In this document: in pieces, positions 1-7,570 of the stretch | Layout of the letters: every line of letters starts with the position of its first letter | Position numbering within the stretch: the first letter of the stretch is position 1 | DNA from: DAIUCA01 sp964613675 | GTDB lineage: Bacteria; Pseudomonadota; Gammaproteobacteria; Competibacterales; Competibacteraceae | Length of the DNA: 19,825 nucleotides | Direction: 5' to 3' | Assembly (NCBI GenBank): GCA_964613675.1 | Contig: CAZTIH010000038.1 | Span: 1-19,825, forward strand | Translations under genes and position numbers: made by a program | The notes under the pieces: generated by a model | Seen by the model: only the letters and a program-made list of their open reading frames with translations | What the model was told of the DNA's origin: nothing | Databases searched by the model: none

Positions 1-491
1 TTGCGGATTAATTCCATCATATTGACGGGTTTACCCACGCCCGCGCCCCCGAACAGACCGACCTTACCGCCCTTCGCGAATGGAATGAGGAGATCAATCA
101 CCTTAATCCCGACTTCGAGTAGATCCGTACCGCCCGATTGCTCATCGAAAGCGGGGGCTTTGCGGTGAATGGGAGAATAGGTATCGGTTTTTACAGGCCC
201 TTTGTGGTCGATGGGGAGACCGAGCACATTCATGATCCGCCCCAACGTGCCTTTACCCACGGGCACAGACACGGGCTTACCCGTATTAACGACTTCGACA
301 CCGCGCTGTAAGCCTTCAGAAGGCCCCATCGCGATCGTCCGCACGAGACCATCCCCCAATTGTTGCTGCACTTCGAGGGTTAAATCGGTTTTGGTGACGG
401 TTAACGCGTCGTACACCTTCGGCACTGCGCCGCGAGGGAACTCCACGTCGATCACCGCTCCGATGATTTGCACAATTTTTCCAGCACTCAT
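1..491 (-). CDS. atpD: ATP synthase F1 subunit beta, N-terminal part (partial)
   Basis: Catalytic subunit of the F1 ATPase; its three copies bind and convert ADP + Pi to ATP as gamma turns. Only the first 163 codons are in the window; the C-terminal two thirds lie beyond position 1. The start MSAGKIVQIIGAVIDVEFP is typical, and the GAGAGC ribosome site sits just after the atpG stop (16-base gap). The frame is intact, with the N-terminal beta-barrel domain followed by the start of the nucleotide-binding domain (LEVGIKVIDLLIPFAKGGKVG). Odd: the Walker A motif, residues 148-155, reads GGAGVGKP. Codon 155 (positions 29-27 on the complement) is CCC, where the family has an invariant Thr that binds Mg2+. 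A single A-to-C change from ACC would explain it. atpC would be expected next, outside the window. The identification is certain; whether the proline is real is not. Confidence 0.97.
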   Translation of the reverse strand, partial: MSAGKIVQIIGAVIDVEFPRGAVPKVYDALTVTKTDLTLEVQQQLGDGLVRTIAMGPSEGLQRGVEVVNTGKPVSVPVGKGTLGRIMNVLGLPIDHKGPVKTDTYSPIHRKAPAFDEQSGGTDLLEVGIKVIDLLIPFAKGGKVGLFGGAGVGKPVNMMELIR

Positions 492-507
492 ATTCAGTTG
501 CTCTCGG

Positions 508-1389
508 TTAAACCGCCGCCGCACCACCGACGATTTCGGCGATTTCCTTGGTAATTGCGGCTTGACGGGTTTTGTTGTAGACGAGTTGTAATTCGTTAAT
601 CAGGTTGCCGGCGTTGTCGGTTGCCGCCTTCATCGCCACCATCCGCGCCGCCATTTCACAGGCGATATTTTCCACGACCGTCCGATACACCCGTGTTTCC
701 ACATAGCGCATCAGCAACAAATCGAGGATTTCTTTCGCGTCGGGTTCGTAGATGTAATCCCAATTGTGAGCGGGCTGTTCGTCGGCATCGGCTGCGGGGG
801 GAATCCCGGGCAAAAGCTGCGTAATCGTCGCTTTCTGGCTCATGGTGTTCACGAAATGGTTGCCCACTAGATAAACACGGTCGAGCTGGCCATTGAGATA
901 GGCATCTATCATGACGGTGATCGGTCCGAGCAACCGACTGGCATCGGGGACATCGCCCAAATGGGTTTCGGTCGCAACGAGCTTGCACAGATTCAGCCGT
1001 CTAAAAAACACCATCGCCTTCTGCCCAATCGCAGCTACGTCGATGCCCACTGAACGCCCCGAACTTTGCCACTGACGCATGTGTTGCAGCACCGCACGGA
1101 ACATGTTGGAGTTCAACCCACCACATAGCCCCCGATCCGTCGAAATAATCAGATACCCCACCCGTTTCACGTCAGGGCGTTCGATCAGGAACGGGTGGCG
1201 ATATTCAGGCTGGGCATGGGCCATGTGACTAATCACTTGGGCGATTTTGTCCGCATAGGGCCGAGCGGCATTCATGCGAACTTGGGCACGGCGCATTTTA
1301 CTGGCCGCGACCATTTCCATCGCTTTCGTGATTTTTTGCGTGCTTTTAATGCTTTTAATCTGGTTACGGATCTCTTTACCGGCGGCCAT
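508..1389 (-). CDS. atpG: ATP synthase F1 subunit gamma
   Basis: The central rotor shaft of F1, coupling c-ring rotation to the catalytic beta subunits. 293 residues, close to the E. coli length (287). The N-terminal coiled-coil helix is clear (KEIRNQIKSIKSTQKITKAMEMVAASKMRRAQ region, residues 5-36), as is the C-terminal helix ending in TRQAAITKEIAEIVGG, the two strands of the shaft. The middle carries the usual Rossmann-like part (ISTDRGLCGGLNSNMF, residues about 83-98). The start is ATG with GGAG seven to ten bases upstream, only 12 bases after the atpA stop. Cotranscribed between atpA and atpD. Confidence 0.98.
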   Translation of the reverse strand: MAAGKEIRNQIKSIKSTQKITKAMEMVAASKMRRAQVRMNAARPYADKIAQVISHMAHAQPEYRHPFLIERPDVKRVGYLIISTDRGLCGGLNSNMFRAVLQHMRQWQSSGRSVGIDVAAIGQKAMVFFRRLNLCKLVATETHLGDVPDASRLLGPITVMIDAYLNGQLDRVYLVGNHFVNTMSQKATITQLLPGIPPAADADEQPAHNWDYIYEPDAKEILDLLLMRYVETRVYRTVVENIACEMAARMVAMKAATDNAGNLINELQLVYNKTRQAAITKEIAEIVGGAAAV

Positions 1390-1401
1390 CGCCCAACTCC
1401 G

Positions 1402-2943
1402 TTACCAACTGCCCGTGGTCTTAAATTCGGTGAGCGCTTTCTTCAGCGTCGCCTCGACCTCGTCGTTGTACTTACCGGTGGCGTCGATGTCGGCCATGAA
1501 GTCCGCGTAATTAGCCTTCATGAACGCCAACAAATTGTGCTCAAAACTGCCAATTTTGCTGACATCCACATCGTCGAGAAACCCGCGATCGACGGAGAAC
1601 AAGCTGGTCGCCATTTCCGCAACCGACATGGGGCTGTACTGCGCTTGCTTGAGCAATTCGGTGACGCGCTTGCCGCGTTCGAGCTGCTTGCGAGTCGTTT
1701 CATCCAAATCCGAGGCGAACTGCGCGAACGCCGCCAATTCCCGGAACTGTGCCAGTGCCAAACGCACCCCACCGCCTAGTTTTTTCACAATCTTGGTTTG
1801 CGCAGCCCCCCCCACCCGTGACACCGACAAACCGGCGTTAATGGCGGGACGAACACCGGCGTTAAACAAGTCGGTTTCTAAGTAAATCTGACCGTCGGTA
1901 ATCGAAATCACGTTGGTCGGCACGAAGGCAGAGACATCCCCCGCTTGCGTTTCGATGATGGGCAGCGCGGTCAAAGAACCGGTTTTCCCTTTCACTTCGC
2001 CGTTCGTGAGCCGTTCGACCTCTTCGGCATTCACGCGGGAGGCCCGTTCGAGCAGTCGAGAATGCAAGTAGAATACATCCCCAGGATACGCTTCACGCCC
2101 CGGTGGCCGCTTCAACAGCAAGGATACCTGACGATAGGCGACGGCTTGTTTGGACAAATCATCGTAAACAATCAGAGCATCTTCACCACGATCGCGGAAG
2201 TACTCTCCCATCGAGCAACCCGCATAGGGTGCAATAAACTGCATAGCGACTGGATCGGATGCCCCGGCCGCCACAACAATCGTGTGCTCTAAAGCGCCTT
2301 CTTGCTCTAAACGTCGCACGACATTCGCAATCGACGAGTTTTTCTGCCCGATGGCGACATAAATACAAAAAATTCCTTTGCCCTTCTGGTTGATGATGGC
2401 GTCAATTGCTACGGCGGTTTTGCCAGTTTGGCGGTCACCAATAATCAATTCCCGCTGTCCCCGTCCCACGGGCACCATGGCGTCGATGGCTTTGAGGCCA
2501 GTTTGCACGGGCTGATCCACCGACTGACGCTCGATCACCCCTGGGGCGATTTTCTCGATAGGCGCACTCAAGTTGGTGTCGATGGGGCCTTTGCCATCCA
2601 CGGGTTGCCCCAACGCATTGACCACACGGCCTAACAGCGCTTTTCCAACGGGGACTTCCAGAATGCGACCGGTACATAGGGCTTTATCGCCCTCCACCAG
2701 CTGCTTGTAATCGCCCAACACCACCGACCCCACCGAATCGCGTTCCAAGTTCAGCGCCATACCAAACACGCCGCCCGGGAACTCGATCATTTCGCCCAAC
2801 ATGACTTCTTCAAGGCCGTGAATCCGCACGATCCCGTCAGAGACCGACACCACCGTCCCTTCAGTACGGGCTTCAGCAGACAATTGCACACCGCTGATTT
2901 TTTTCTGAATCAGCTCGCTAATTTCACTCGGATTTAATTGCAT
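1402..2943 (-). CDS. atpA: ATP synthase F1 subunit alpha
   Basis: Non-catalytic nucleotide-binding subunit of the F1 hexamer; it also supplies the arginine that reaches into the beta catalytic site. 513 residues, the same as E. coli. Walker A GDRQTGKT is intact at residues 169-176, and the conserved stretches GEYFRDRGEDALIVYDDLSK, LLLKRPPGREAYPGDVFYLH and SVSRVGGAAQTK (with the conserved Ser-Arg) are all present. The ATG is preceded by an AGGGAG ribosome site that overlaps the atpH stop region (9-base gap), suggesting coupled translation. Nothing is unusual, in contrast to the altered P-loop in the neighbouring atpD. Confidence 0.98.
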   Translation of the reverse strand: MQLNPSEISELIQKKISGVQLSAEARTEGTVVSVSDGIVRIHGLEEVMLGEMIEFPGGVFGMALNLERDSVGSVVLGDYKQLVEGDKALCTGRILEVPVGKALLGRVVNALGQPVDGKGPIDTNLSAPIEKIAPGVIERQSVDQPVQTGLKAIDAMVPVGRGQRELIIGDRQTGKTAVAIDAIINQKGKGIFCIYVAIGQKNSSIANVVRRLEQEGALEHTIVVAAGASDPVAMQFIAPYAGCSMGEYFRDRGEDALIVYDDLSKQAVAYRQVSLLLKRPPGREAYPGDVFYLHSRLLERASRVNAEEVERLTNGEVKGKTGSLTALPIIETQAGDVSAFVPTNVISITDGQIYLETDLFNAGVRPAINAGLSVSRVGGAAQTKIVKKLGGGVRLALAQFRELAAFAQFASDLDETTRKQLERGKRVTELLKQAQYSPMSVAEMATSLFSVDRGFLDDVDVSKIGSFEHNLLAFMKANYADFMADIDATGKYNDEVEATLKKALTEFKTTGSW

Positions 2944-2952
2944 ATTTGCTCC

Positions 2953-3492
2953 CTAGGGACGCAACGCGGCGTCGAGATGGGCCAAACGCCCGCGTGCCGA
3001 CCCGTCAATCACCAAGTCACCGGCGCGAATAATGGCGCCACCGATCAACGAGGGATCAACTTCAACGGTCAGCGTTACGGTACGCTGTAATTTTTTGGAA
3101 AGCGCCTTTTCCAGCTTTTCTAGCTGGGCCGATTCCACCTTCATTGCGCTAATTAGGGTTGCTTTGACGGTTTTTTCGGCTTCGGTGCGTAACTGTTCGT
3201 ATAACGGCACGATGGCCGGTAGCACCAGCAACCGACCGTTTGCCCCAAGCAACTCAAGAAATTGGCGACCCGCTTTGTCGAGCGTCTTCCCACAGACATC
3301 GGCGACTAATTCCACCTTTTGGGCAATGTCGAGCTGTGGGCTTTTGATGAGCGCCGTCACCCGTTGGTCTGCCACGATAAACGCAGCGAGCTTCAACATT
3401 TCCGACCACTTAGCAAGTCCCCCAGGATTAGACTGGGCTTGTTCAAACGCGGCACGGGCATAGGGACGGGCTAAGGTAGCGATTTCAGTCAT
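2953..3492 (-). CDS. atpH: ATP synthase F1 subunit delta
   Basis: Stator subunit joining the top of F1 to the b-subunit stalk (OSCP homologue). 179 residues, the usual size. The N-terminal helical domain begins MTEIATLARPYARAAFEQA, the classic delta signature. The C-terminal part has the KLEKALSKKLQRTVTLTVEVDPSLIGG pattern (about residues 129-151), where L-I-G-G-x-x-I-R-x-G is conserved. The start lies two bases after the atpF stop (TAA, CC, ATG) with no strong ribosome site, so translation is probably coupled to atpF. Confidence 0.97.
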   Translation of the reverse strand: MTEIATLARPYARAAFEQAQSNPGGLAKWSEMLKLAAFIVADQRVTALIKSPQLDIAQKVELVADVCGKTLDKAGRQFLELLGANGRLLVLPAIVPLYEQLRTEAEKTVKATLISAMKVESAQLEKLEKALSKKLQRTVTLTVEVDPSLIGGAIIRAGDLVIDGSARGRLAHLDAALRP

Positions 3493-3494
3493 GG

Positions 3495-3965
3495 TTATAA
3501 CTGCGCCGCCAGGTCGTCGAGCAACTTGCTATGGGCTTTTGCGTTGACTTCTTTCTCAAGAATCTTGCTGGCCCCAGCAATCACCAATAGGGATAGTTGC
3601 GCGCGTAATTGATCGCGAACTTTCGCCATTTCTCGTTCGATTTCTGCCCGTGCCGCAAGCAACTGCTTCTCGCCCTCGGCTTTGGCTTGAGATTTCGAGG
3701 CTTCAATGGTGTCGTTGGCTTGCTTCTGTGCTTGACTGAGAATCTCAGCCGCTTTAGTGCGAGCTTCTTTAATTAGTGCTTCGGCTTCAGCTTTGGCTCG
3801 ACCTTCGGCCCGCGAACCGCGCTCAGCGGCGGCGAGACCTTCGGCGATACGATACTGGCGAGCCCGCATGGCCCCAATTAAGGGAGGCCACACGAACTTC
3901 ATGGTGAACCACACCAGCATCGCAAAGCTGATCATTTGGCCGATTAGCGTGGCATTAAAGTTCAT
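3495..3965 (-). CDS. atpF: ATP synthase Fo subunit b
   Basis: Forms the peripheral stalk of the synthase as a dimer, anchored in the membrane and gripping F1 through delta. 156 residues, identical in length to E. coli AtpF. One N-terminal membrane helix (about residues 5-25: MISFAMLVWFTMKFVWPPL) is followed by a long, charged, alanine-rich coiled coil (residues 30-140) in the family register. A GAGAGGAG ribosome site precedes the ATG. Lies 37 bases downstream of atpE. Confidence 0.97.
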   Translation of the reverse strand: MNFNATLIGQMISFAMLVWFTMKFVWPPLIGAMRARQYRIAEGLAAAERGSRAEGRAKAEAEALIKEARTKAAEILSQAQKQANDTIEASKSQAKAEGEKQLLAARAEIEREMAKVRDQLRAQLSLLVIAGASKILEKEVNAKAHSKLLDDLAAQL

Positions 3966-4002
3966 GCGCGACGCTCCTCTCTAATGATCTTAACCACGTA
4001 AC

Positions 4003-4308
4003 CTAGTGGCTCGCCGAACCGTGTTGTTCAATCGCTTGTTGCACGGGCCCAACGAAAGGGTTCGCAAAGGTAAAGAACAGGGCTAAACCCACGCCAATAA
4101 TTGGCACCGCGTCAAGCAGACCTGCAACGATGAACATTTTTACCTGCAACATCGGTGCGAGTTCGGGCTGACGGGCGGCCCCTTCAAGGAACTTGCCGCC
4201 TAATAAACCGAAGCCAATGGCCGCGCCCAAAGCGCCTACCCCGAGAATAATGGCTACAGCAATAACGGTCATGCCTTGTACATTGGCGATCAGTTCAGCA
4301 GGATTCAT
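4003..4308 (-). CDS. atpE: ATP synthase Fo subunit c (proton-type)
   Basis: Forms the c-ring that carries protons through Fo. Two membrane hairpin helices are separated by the polar loop EGAARQPEL, the hallmark of the family. The ion-binding carboxylate is Asp66 in AGLLDAVPIIGVG. It is an Asp followed by Ala, without the Glu-Ser/Thr pattern of sodium-binding rings, so a proton ring is inferred. At 101 residues it is longer than the 79 of E. coli: the N-terminus is a little longer, and a hydrophilic tail of about 19 residues (NPFVGPVQQAIEQHGSASH) follows the second helix. A strong GGAGG ribosome site lies 6 bases before the ATG, fitting the high copy number of c in the complex. Confidence 0.97.
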   Translation of the reverse strand: MNPAELIANVQGMTVIAVAIILGVGALGAAIGFGLLGGKFLEGAARQPELAPMLQVKMFIVAGLLDAVPIIGVGLALFFTFANPFVGPVQQAIEQHGSASH

Positions 4309-4398
4309 AAATTACCTCCAAGGGTTTTTAACGTTAGTTAGGATGAAAGAAGGGTGAGGGAAAAACAGCCCATGAGGCTGAAGAAGACAAAAATTGAA

Positions 4399-5163
4399 TC
4401 AGTGGCTTTCGCTGGCCATGCTTAAATAAACAATGGTCAACACCATGAAAATGAAAGCTTGGAGTGTAATGACGAGAAGGTGGAAAATCGCCCACGGCAA
4501 ACTTAAGGTGAACTGGATATACCACGGCAACAGTGCGATTAGAATAAAGATGAGTTCACCCGCGTACAGGTTGCCAAATAGTCGCAGAGCCAAAGAAACA
4601 GGCCGCGCTAAATCTTCGACGATGCGCAGTAAAACATTGAAGGGAATGAAGTATTTACCAAAGGGATGCAACATGATTTCGCTGAGCAGCCCCCCCACGC
4701 CCTTGAAACGGATGCTGTACACATAGATGAGGATGAAAATGGTGAGCGAAAGCGCGAAAGTTGCGTTGATGTCCGTAGAGGGAACAACTTTGAGGTAGTT
4801 GATGCCGACTAGACTCGCCAACATGGGTAACAAATCTACCGGAATTAAATCCATCAAGTTCCACAAAAACACTAAGCAAAAAATGGATAGTGCAAGGGGC
4901 GCAACCAACTCATCTTTCACATGAAAAGTATCGTGTACCTGCTTATCGACAAACTCCAAAATCATCTCGACGAAATTTTGCCAACCGCTAGGCACTTCCG
5001 TCGTCGCTTCCATCGCAATTCGATAAAATCCATAAGCAAATAAAACACTTAGCCCAATGGAAAAAAACATCGTATCTAAGTGAATCGTCCAGAAGCCTTC
5101 CCCTAATTGGTTGTTCGTAAGGTGGTGGACGATATAGCCGGAAGCTGAGTGGGATTCGCTCAT
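4399..5163 (-). CDS. atpB: ATP synthase Fo subunit a
   Basis: Membrane stator subunit with the two proton half-channels facing the c-ring. 254 residues with five to six membrane helices. The essential Arg is Arg194 in SLALRLFGNLYAGELIF (E. coli Arg210), and the partner Glu203 and Gln236 are in family positions (AGELIF, TLQAFIF). The N-terminus MSESHSASGYIVHHLTNNQ and the motif WNLMDLIPVDLLP are typical of proteobacterial subunit a. atpE follows after 90 bases with no gene or clear signal other than the atpE ribosome site. Confidence 0.97.
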   Translation of the reverse strand: MSESHSASGYIVHHLTNNQLGEGFWTIHLDTMFFSIGLSVLFAYGFYRIAMEATTEVPSGWQNFVEMILEFVDKQVHDTFHVKDELVAPLALSIFCLVFLWNLMDLIPVDLLPMLASLVGINYLKVVPSTDINATFALSLTIFILIYVYSIRFKGVGGLLSEIMLHPFGKYFIPFNVLLRIVEDLARPVSLALRLFGNLYAGELIFILIALLPWYIQFTLSLPWAIFHLLVITLQAFIFMVLTIVYLSMASESH

Positions 5164-5182
5164 GAGCGCCTCTTGTGAGATT

Positions 5183-5551
5183 TTAGCGTGAAGCGGTCAG
5201 CAGTAATGCCAGCCAGTGAGATAACAAAGCGACTGCAATAAATGTGATGATGAGCGGCGGTGGCGAAAGCATCGGAAGTTGTAAAGCCAGCATTAAAAGC
5301 ACCACCGTAGTCGCCATCTTTATAAGTTCCGCAATCGCAAATGCACTGAGCATCTGGGCGGGGGTTGAACCAGGACGCAACGCGAAATAACGCATTGCAA
5401 ACAAAATCGTTGCCACACAATGAATCCCCCCTCCCGATAAAGCAGAAAGCCCAGCTTTCATGTCGGCAGCTAGGTAGCTAATGGCGGCGGCCAAAAGCGT
5501 AATGATTCCCTGGATACTTAAGGTGACCATTACAGTCTTAACGCGGCTCAT
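5183..5551 (-). CDS. atpI: ATP synthase protein I
   Basis: Small membrane protein encoded first in many atp operons; in the family it is linked to c-ring assembly or to Mg2+ handling and is not part of the finished enzyme. 122 residues with four predicted membrane helices (about residues 8-28, 36-55, 70-90 and 97-118). Conserved features include the GGGIHCVATILFAMRYF region and the end HWLALLLTASR. It is the first gene after the promoter at 5617-5646, and atpB starts 19 bases after its stop. No strong ribosome site is seen. Confidence 0.92.
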   Translation of the reverse strand: MSRVKTVMVTLSIQGIITLLAAAISYLAADMKAGLSALSGGGIHCVATILFAMRYFALRPGSTPAQMLSAFAIAELIKMATTVVLLMLALQLPMLSPPPLIITFIAVALLSHWLALLLTASR

Positions 5552-5616
5552 ACTAGCTTTACCCAGGACACCCTCACCTTTATCGGTTTAACTGGGGGCA
5601 TTGCGAAGCGATAAAG

Positions 5617-5646
5617 ATTATAGAAGTGGGTCATTGTCAGGGTCAA
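5617..5646 (-). promoter_or_regulatory. Sigma-70-type promoter of the atp operon, overlapping the end of parB
   Basis: Read on the minus strand: -35 TTGACC (5646-5641), an 18-base spacer, and a perfect -10 TATAAT (5622-5617). The predicted start is near 5609, giving a leader of about 58 bases before the atpI ATG. The -35 and most of the spacer lie in the last parB codons, and the -10 covers the parB stop. Elements and spacing are read directly; activity is inferred. Confidence 0.75.
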
Positions 5647-6529
5647 TTCTTGTATTACTCATTTGCTGAATAATTCCATCTAATTCGTCAAGTGAATTGT
5701 AATGAATAATCAACCGTCCACTCCCTTGCGCACTATGCAGCACACGTACCTGGGCGTTGAGTTTATTGGATAACTCGTCCTGCAAGATACCAATGTTGGG
5801 GTCAATTTCTCGGGGACGCCGCGTTTTATCCGTGTCCATCAAACGGCGCACCAAAATTTCCGTCGCTTTCACCGTCAGACTTTGGCGAATGGCTGCTTGG
5901 GCAACTTCTAGTTGTCGTTCCGATGGCAACATCAACAAAGCCCGCGCATGTCCCATCTCGATATGCCCCATGCGCAATAATTCCTGAACCTCTTCGACTA
6001 AATCCAATAACCGAACCAAGTTCGCCACCGAGGTGCGCGACCGTCCGACGGCCTCGCCCACTTCTTTGTGGGTCAAGGAAAATGCGTCGATGAGCCGTTT
6101 CAATGCTACAGCTTCCTCCATCGCGTTTAGGTCCTGACGCTGGATGTTTTCAATCAGCGACACCGCAAAAGCTGTCTGTTCCCCCATCTGACGAACCACC
6201 GCTGGAATCTGCGTTAACCCCGCCATCTGCGACGCCCGCCAACGCCGTTCCCCCGCAATCAGTTCAAACCGTTCCGCTGAATGCCCCTCTTCCTGGGGTA
6301 AGGGCCGCACGACCACCGGTTGAATCACGCCTTGTACCCGAATCGAATCTGCCAATTCTCGCAACGCTTCCTCACTAAAAAACCGACGGGGTTGGTAACG
6401 CCCGGGCTGTATAGACGACACATCGAGCATTCGCAGCGACGGCCCTTGGGGGCTTTGACGAACTTCGTTGGCGAGATTGCGTGCCCCCAACAACGCTTCT
6501 AATCCCCGTCCTAAACCGCGTCTTTTCAT
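5618..6529 (-). CDS. parB: Chromosome-partitioning protein ParB (Spo0J family)
   Basis: Binds parS sites and spreads as a CTP-dependent clamp to segregate origins together with ParA. 303 residues. In order: the basic N-terminal ParA-stimulating tail (KRRGLGRGLEALLG, residues 2-15); the ParB/Srx CTPase domain (about residues 35-130) with IQPGRYQPRRFF and the signature IAGERRWRASQMAGL; a helix-turn-helix (THKEVGEAVGRSRTSVANLV, about residues 153-172) for parS; and a C-terminal dimerisation domain ending with a GSGRLIIHYNSLDELDGII pattern. Starts 8 bases after the parA stop. The atp promoter sits over its 3' end. No good parS site was found within the window. Confidence 0.97.
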   Translation of the reverse strand: MKRRGLGRGLEALLGARNLANEVRQSPQGPSLRMLDVSSIQPGRYQPRRFFSEEALRELADSIRVQGVIQPVVVRPLPQEEGHSAERFELIAGERRWRASQMAGLTQIPAVVRQMGEQTAFAVSLIENIQRQDLNAMEEAVALKRLIDAFSLTHKEVGEAVGRSRTSVANLVRLLDLVEEVQELLRMGHIEMGHARALLMLPSERQLEVAQAAIRQSLTVKATEILVRRLMDTDKTRRPREIDPNIGILQDELSNKLNAQVRVLHSAQGSGRLIIHYNSLDELDGIIQQMSNTRIDPDNDPLL

Positions 6530-6537
6530 AATCTCAC

Positions 6538-7338
6538 TTAAGCAATTCGTCGTTGGATTCGCACTTCACGGCGCGTCCGATGAAGCATTTCTTTCGCTAA
6601 CTCGCGATACATTTCAGCGCCTTTCCCTTGAGAATCATATGCCGTGATCGGTAGGCCGTGACTGGGCGCTTCCGCAAGTCGCACCGTGCGCGTAATCACC
6701 GTTTTGTAAAGCGTGTCGGCGAAATGTTGGGTGAGCTGTTCGGAAACTTCGTGGGTGAGACGGTTGCGATAATCCACCATCGTTCTCACTAACCCCTCAA
6801 TCAACAACCCAGGATTCGTCGTTTTGCGAACCTCCTCCACCGTATTCAACAAGGCCGACAACCCCTCCAGCGCGTAATATTCGCACTGTACCGGAATAAT
6901 TAGACCGTGAGCGGCCGTCAACGCATTAATCGTCAGCATGTTAAGCGCGGGAGGACAATCGATCAGAATATAATCGAACTCGCTGTCGAGTTCGGCAAGA
7001 GCCTGTTTAAGTCTGAAAGGAGCCTGATCCACCCGCAACAGAGCGACCTCTGCCGCCGTCAAGTCGCTATTCGTGCCCAACACCTGTATCTGCGCTGCTT
7101 CTGCATAGGTGAGCGCTTCACGAGGCGCAATTTCTCCCATCAGCACATCGTATGTGGAACGCGGTAAACGATATTTATCGACGCCACATCCCATCGTGGC
7201 ATTGCCTTGGGGATCCATATCGACGAGCAATACCCTTCGTCGTAGCTTCGACTCCGCAACACACGCCGCCAAATTGACCGCCGTTGTCGTCTTACCGACC
7301 CCGCCTTTTTGATTCGCTATCGCAATGATGGTCGCCAT
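6538..7338 (-). CDS. parA: Chromosome-partitioning ATPase ParA (Soj family)
   Basis: Dynamic ATPase that binds nucleoid DNA and moves ParB-parS complexes. The start chosen is the ATG at 7338, giving 266 residues and the usual first residues MATIIAIANQKGGVGKTT; the open frame runs 132 codons further upstream, but that extension has no ParA similarity. Deviant Walker A KGGVGKTT at residues 11-18, the second signature LLVDMDPQGNAT, and Walker B DYILIDCPPALNML are intact. The ribosome site is poor: AGGGGG lies about 15 bases upstream of the ATG. Forms an operon with parB, in the conserved rsmG-parA-parB neighbourhood that here is interrupted by a chemoreceptor gene. Confidence 0.96.
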   Translation of the reverse strand: MATIIAIANQKGGVGKTTTAVNLAACVAESKLRRRVLLVDMDPQGNATMGCGVDKYRLPRSTYDVLMGEIAPREALTYAEAAQIQVLGTNSDLTAAEVALLRVDQAPFRLKQALAELDSEFDYILIDCPPALNMLTINALTAAHGLIIPVQCEYYALEGLSALLNTVEEVRKTTNPGLLIEGLVRTMVDYRNRLTHEVSEQLTQHFADTLYKTVITRTVRLAEAPSHGLPITAYDSQGKGAEMYRELAKEMLHRTRREVRIQRRIA

Positions 7339-7570
7339 GGAAAGGATTTTGTTCCCCCTAAATGGATCTTGATCCCCACCCGTTTTCGGGCGAAACCGAT
7401 TAGAAGACGCTAACGCTTTCCCCAATGCGATTATCACTCTCAGGCGAGAAGTTTCCAACTCGCGTTTGTTGTCAATAACATCGTGTTCCAGCAATCGAAT
7501 CTCGCTGAAGGTCCGAGTTTGATAGCCTGAATTGGCCCCCCCAAATATCTCGCCATAGGAAATTCCCCCC
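7339..7570. other. Divergent intergenic region between parA and the chemoreceptor gene
   Basis: 232 bases separate the two divergent starts. On the minus strand a candidate parAB promoter reads TTGGAA (7458-7453), 17 bases, GATAAT (7435-7430), with transcription expected near 7423. For the plus-strand gene only the AGGA ribosome site at 7557-7560 is seen; no convincing promoter was recognised. The parA open frame extends through most of this region without a stop but shows no domain. Confidence 0.5.
7430..7458 (-). promoter_or_regulatory. Candidate sigma-70-type promoter of parAB
   Basis: TTGGAA and GATAAT with a 17-base spacer on the minus strand, about 90 bases before the parA ATG. Each hexamer differs from consensus, so the call rests on spacing and position. 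A TTGACA lies further upstream but has no -10 at the right distance. Confidence 0.45.

Noticed and set aside
1163..1178. Possible parS site (GTTTCACGT) inside atpG
   Set aside because: Only the left half of the 16-bp palindrome matches; the right half is CAGGG, not GAAAC. Other CACGTG sequences (near 16034 and 18829) match even less.
1195..1779. Long plus-strand open frames opposite atpG and atpA
   Set aside because: These are antisense shadows of highly conserved atp genes, with no domains and no ribosome sites.
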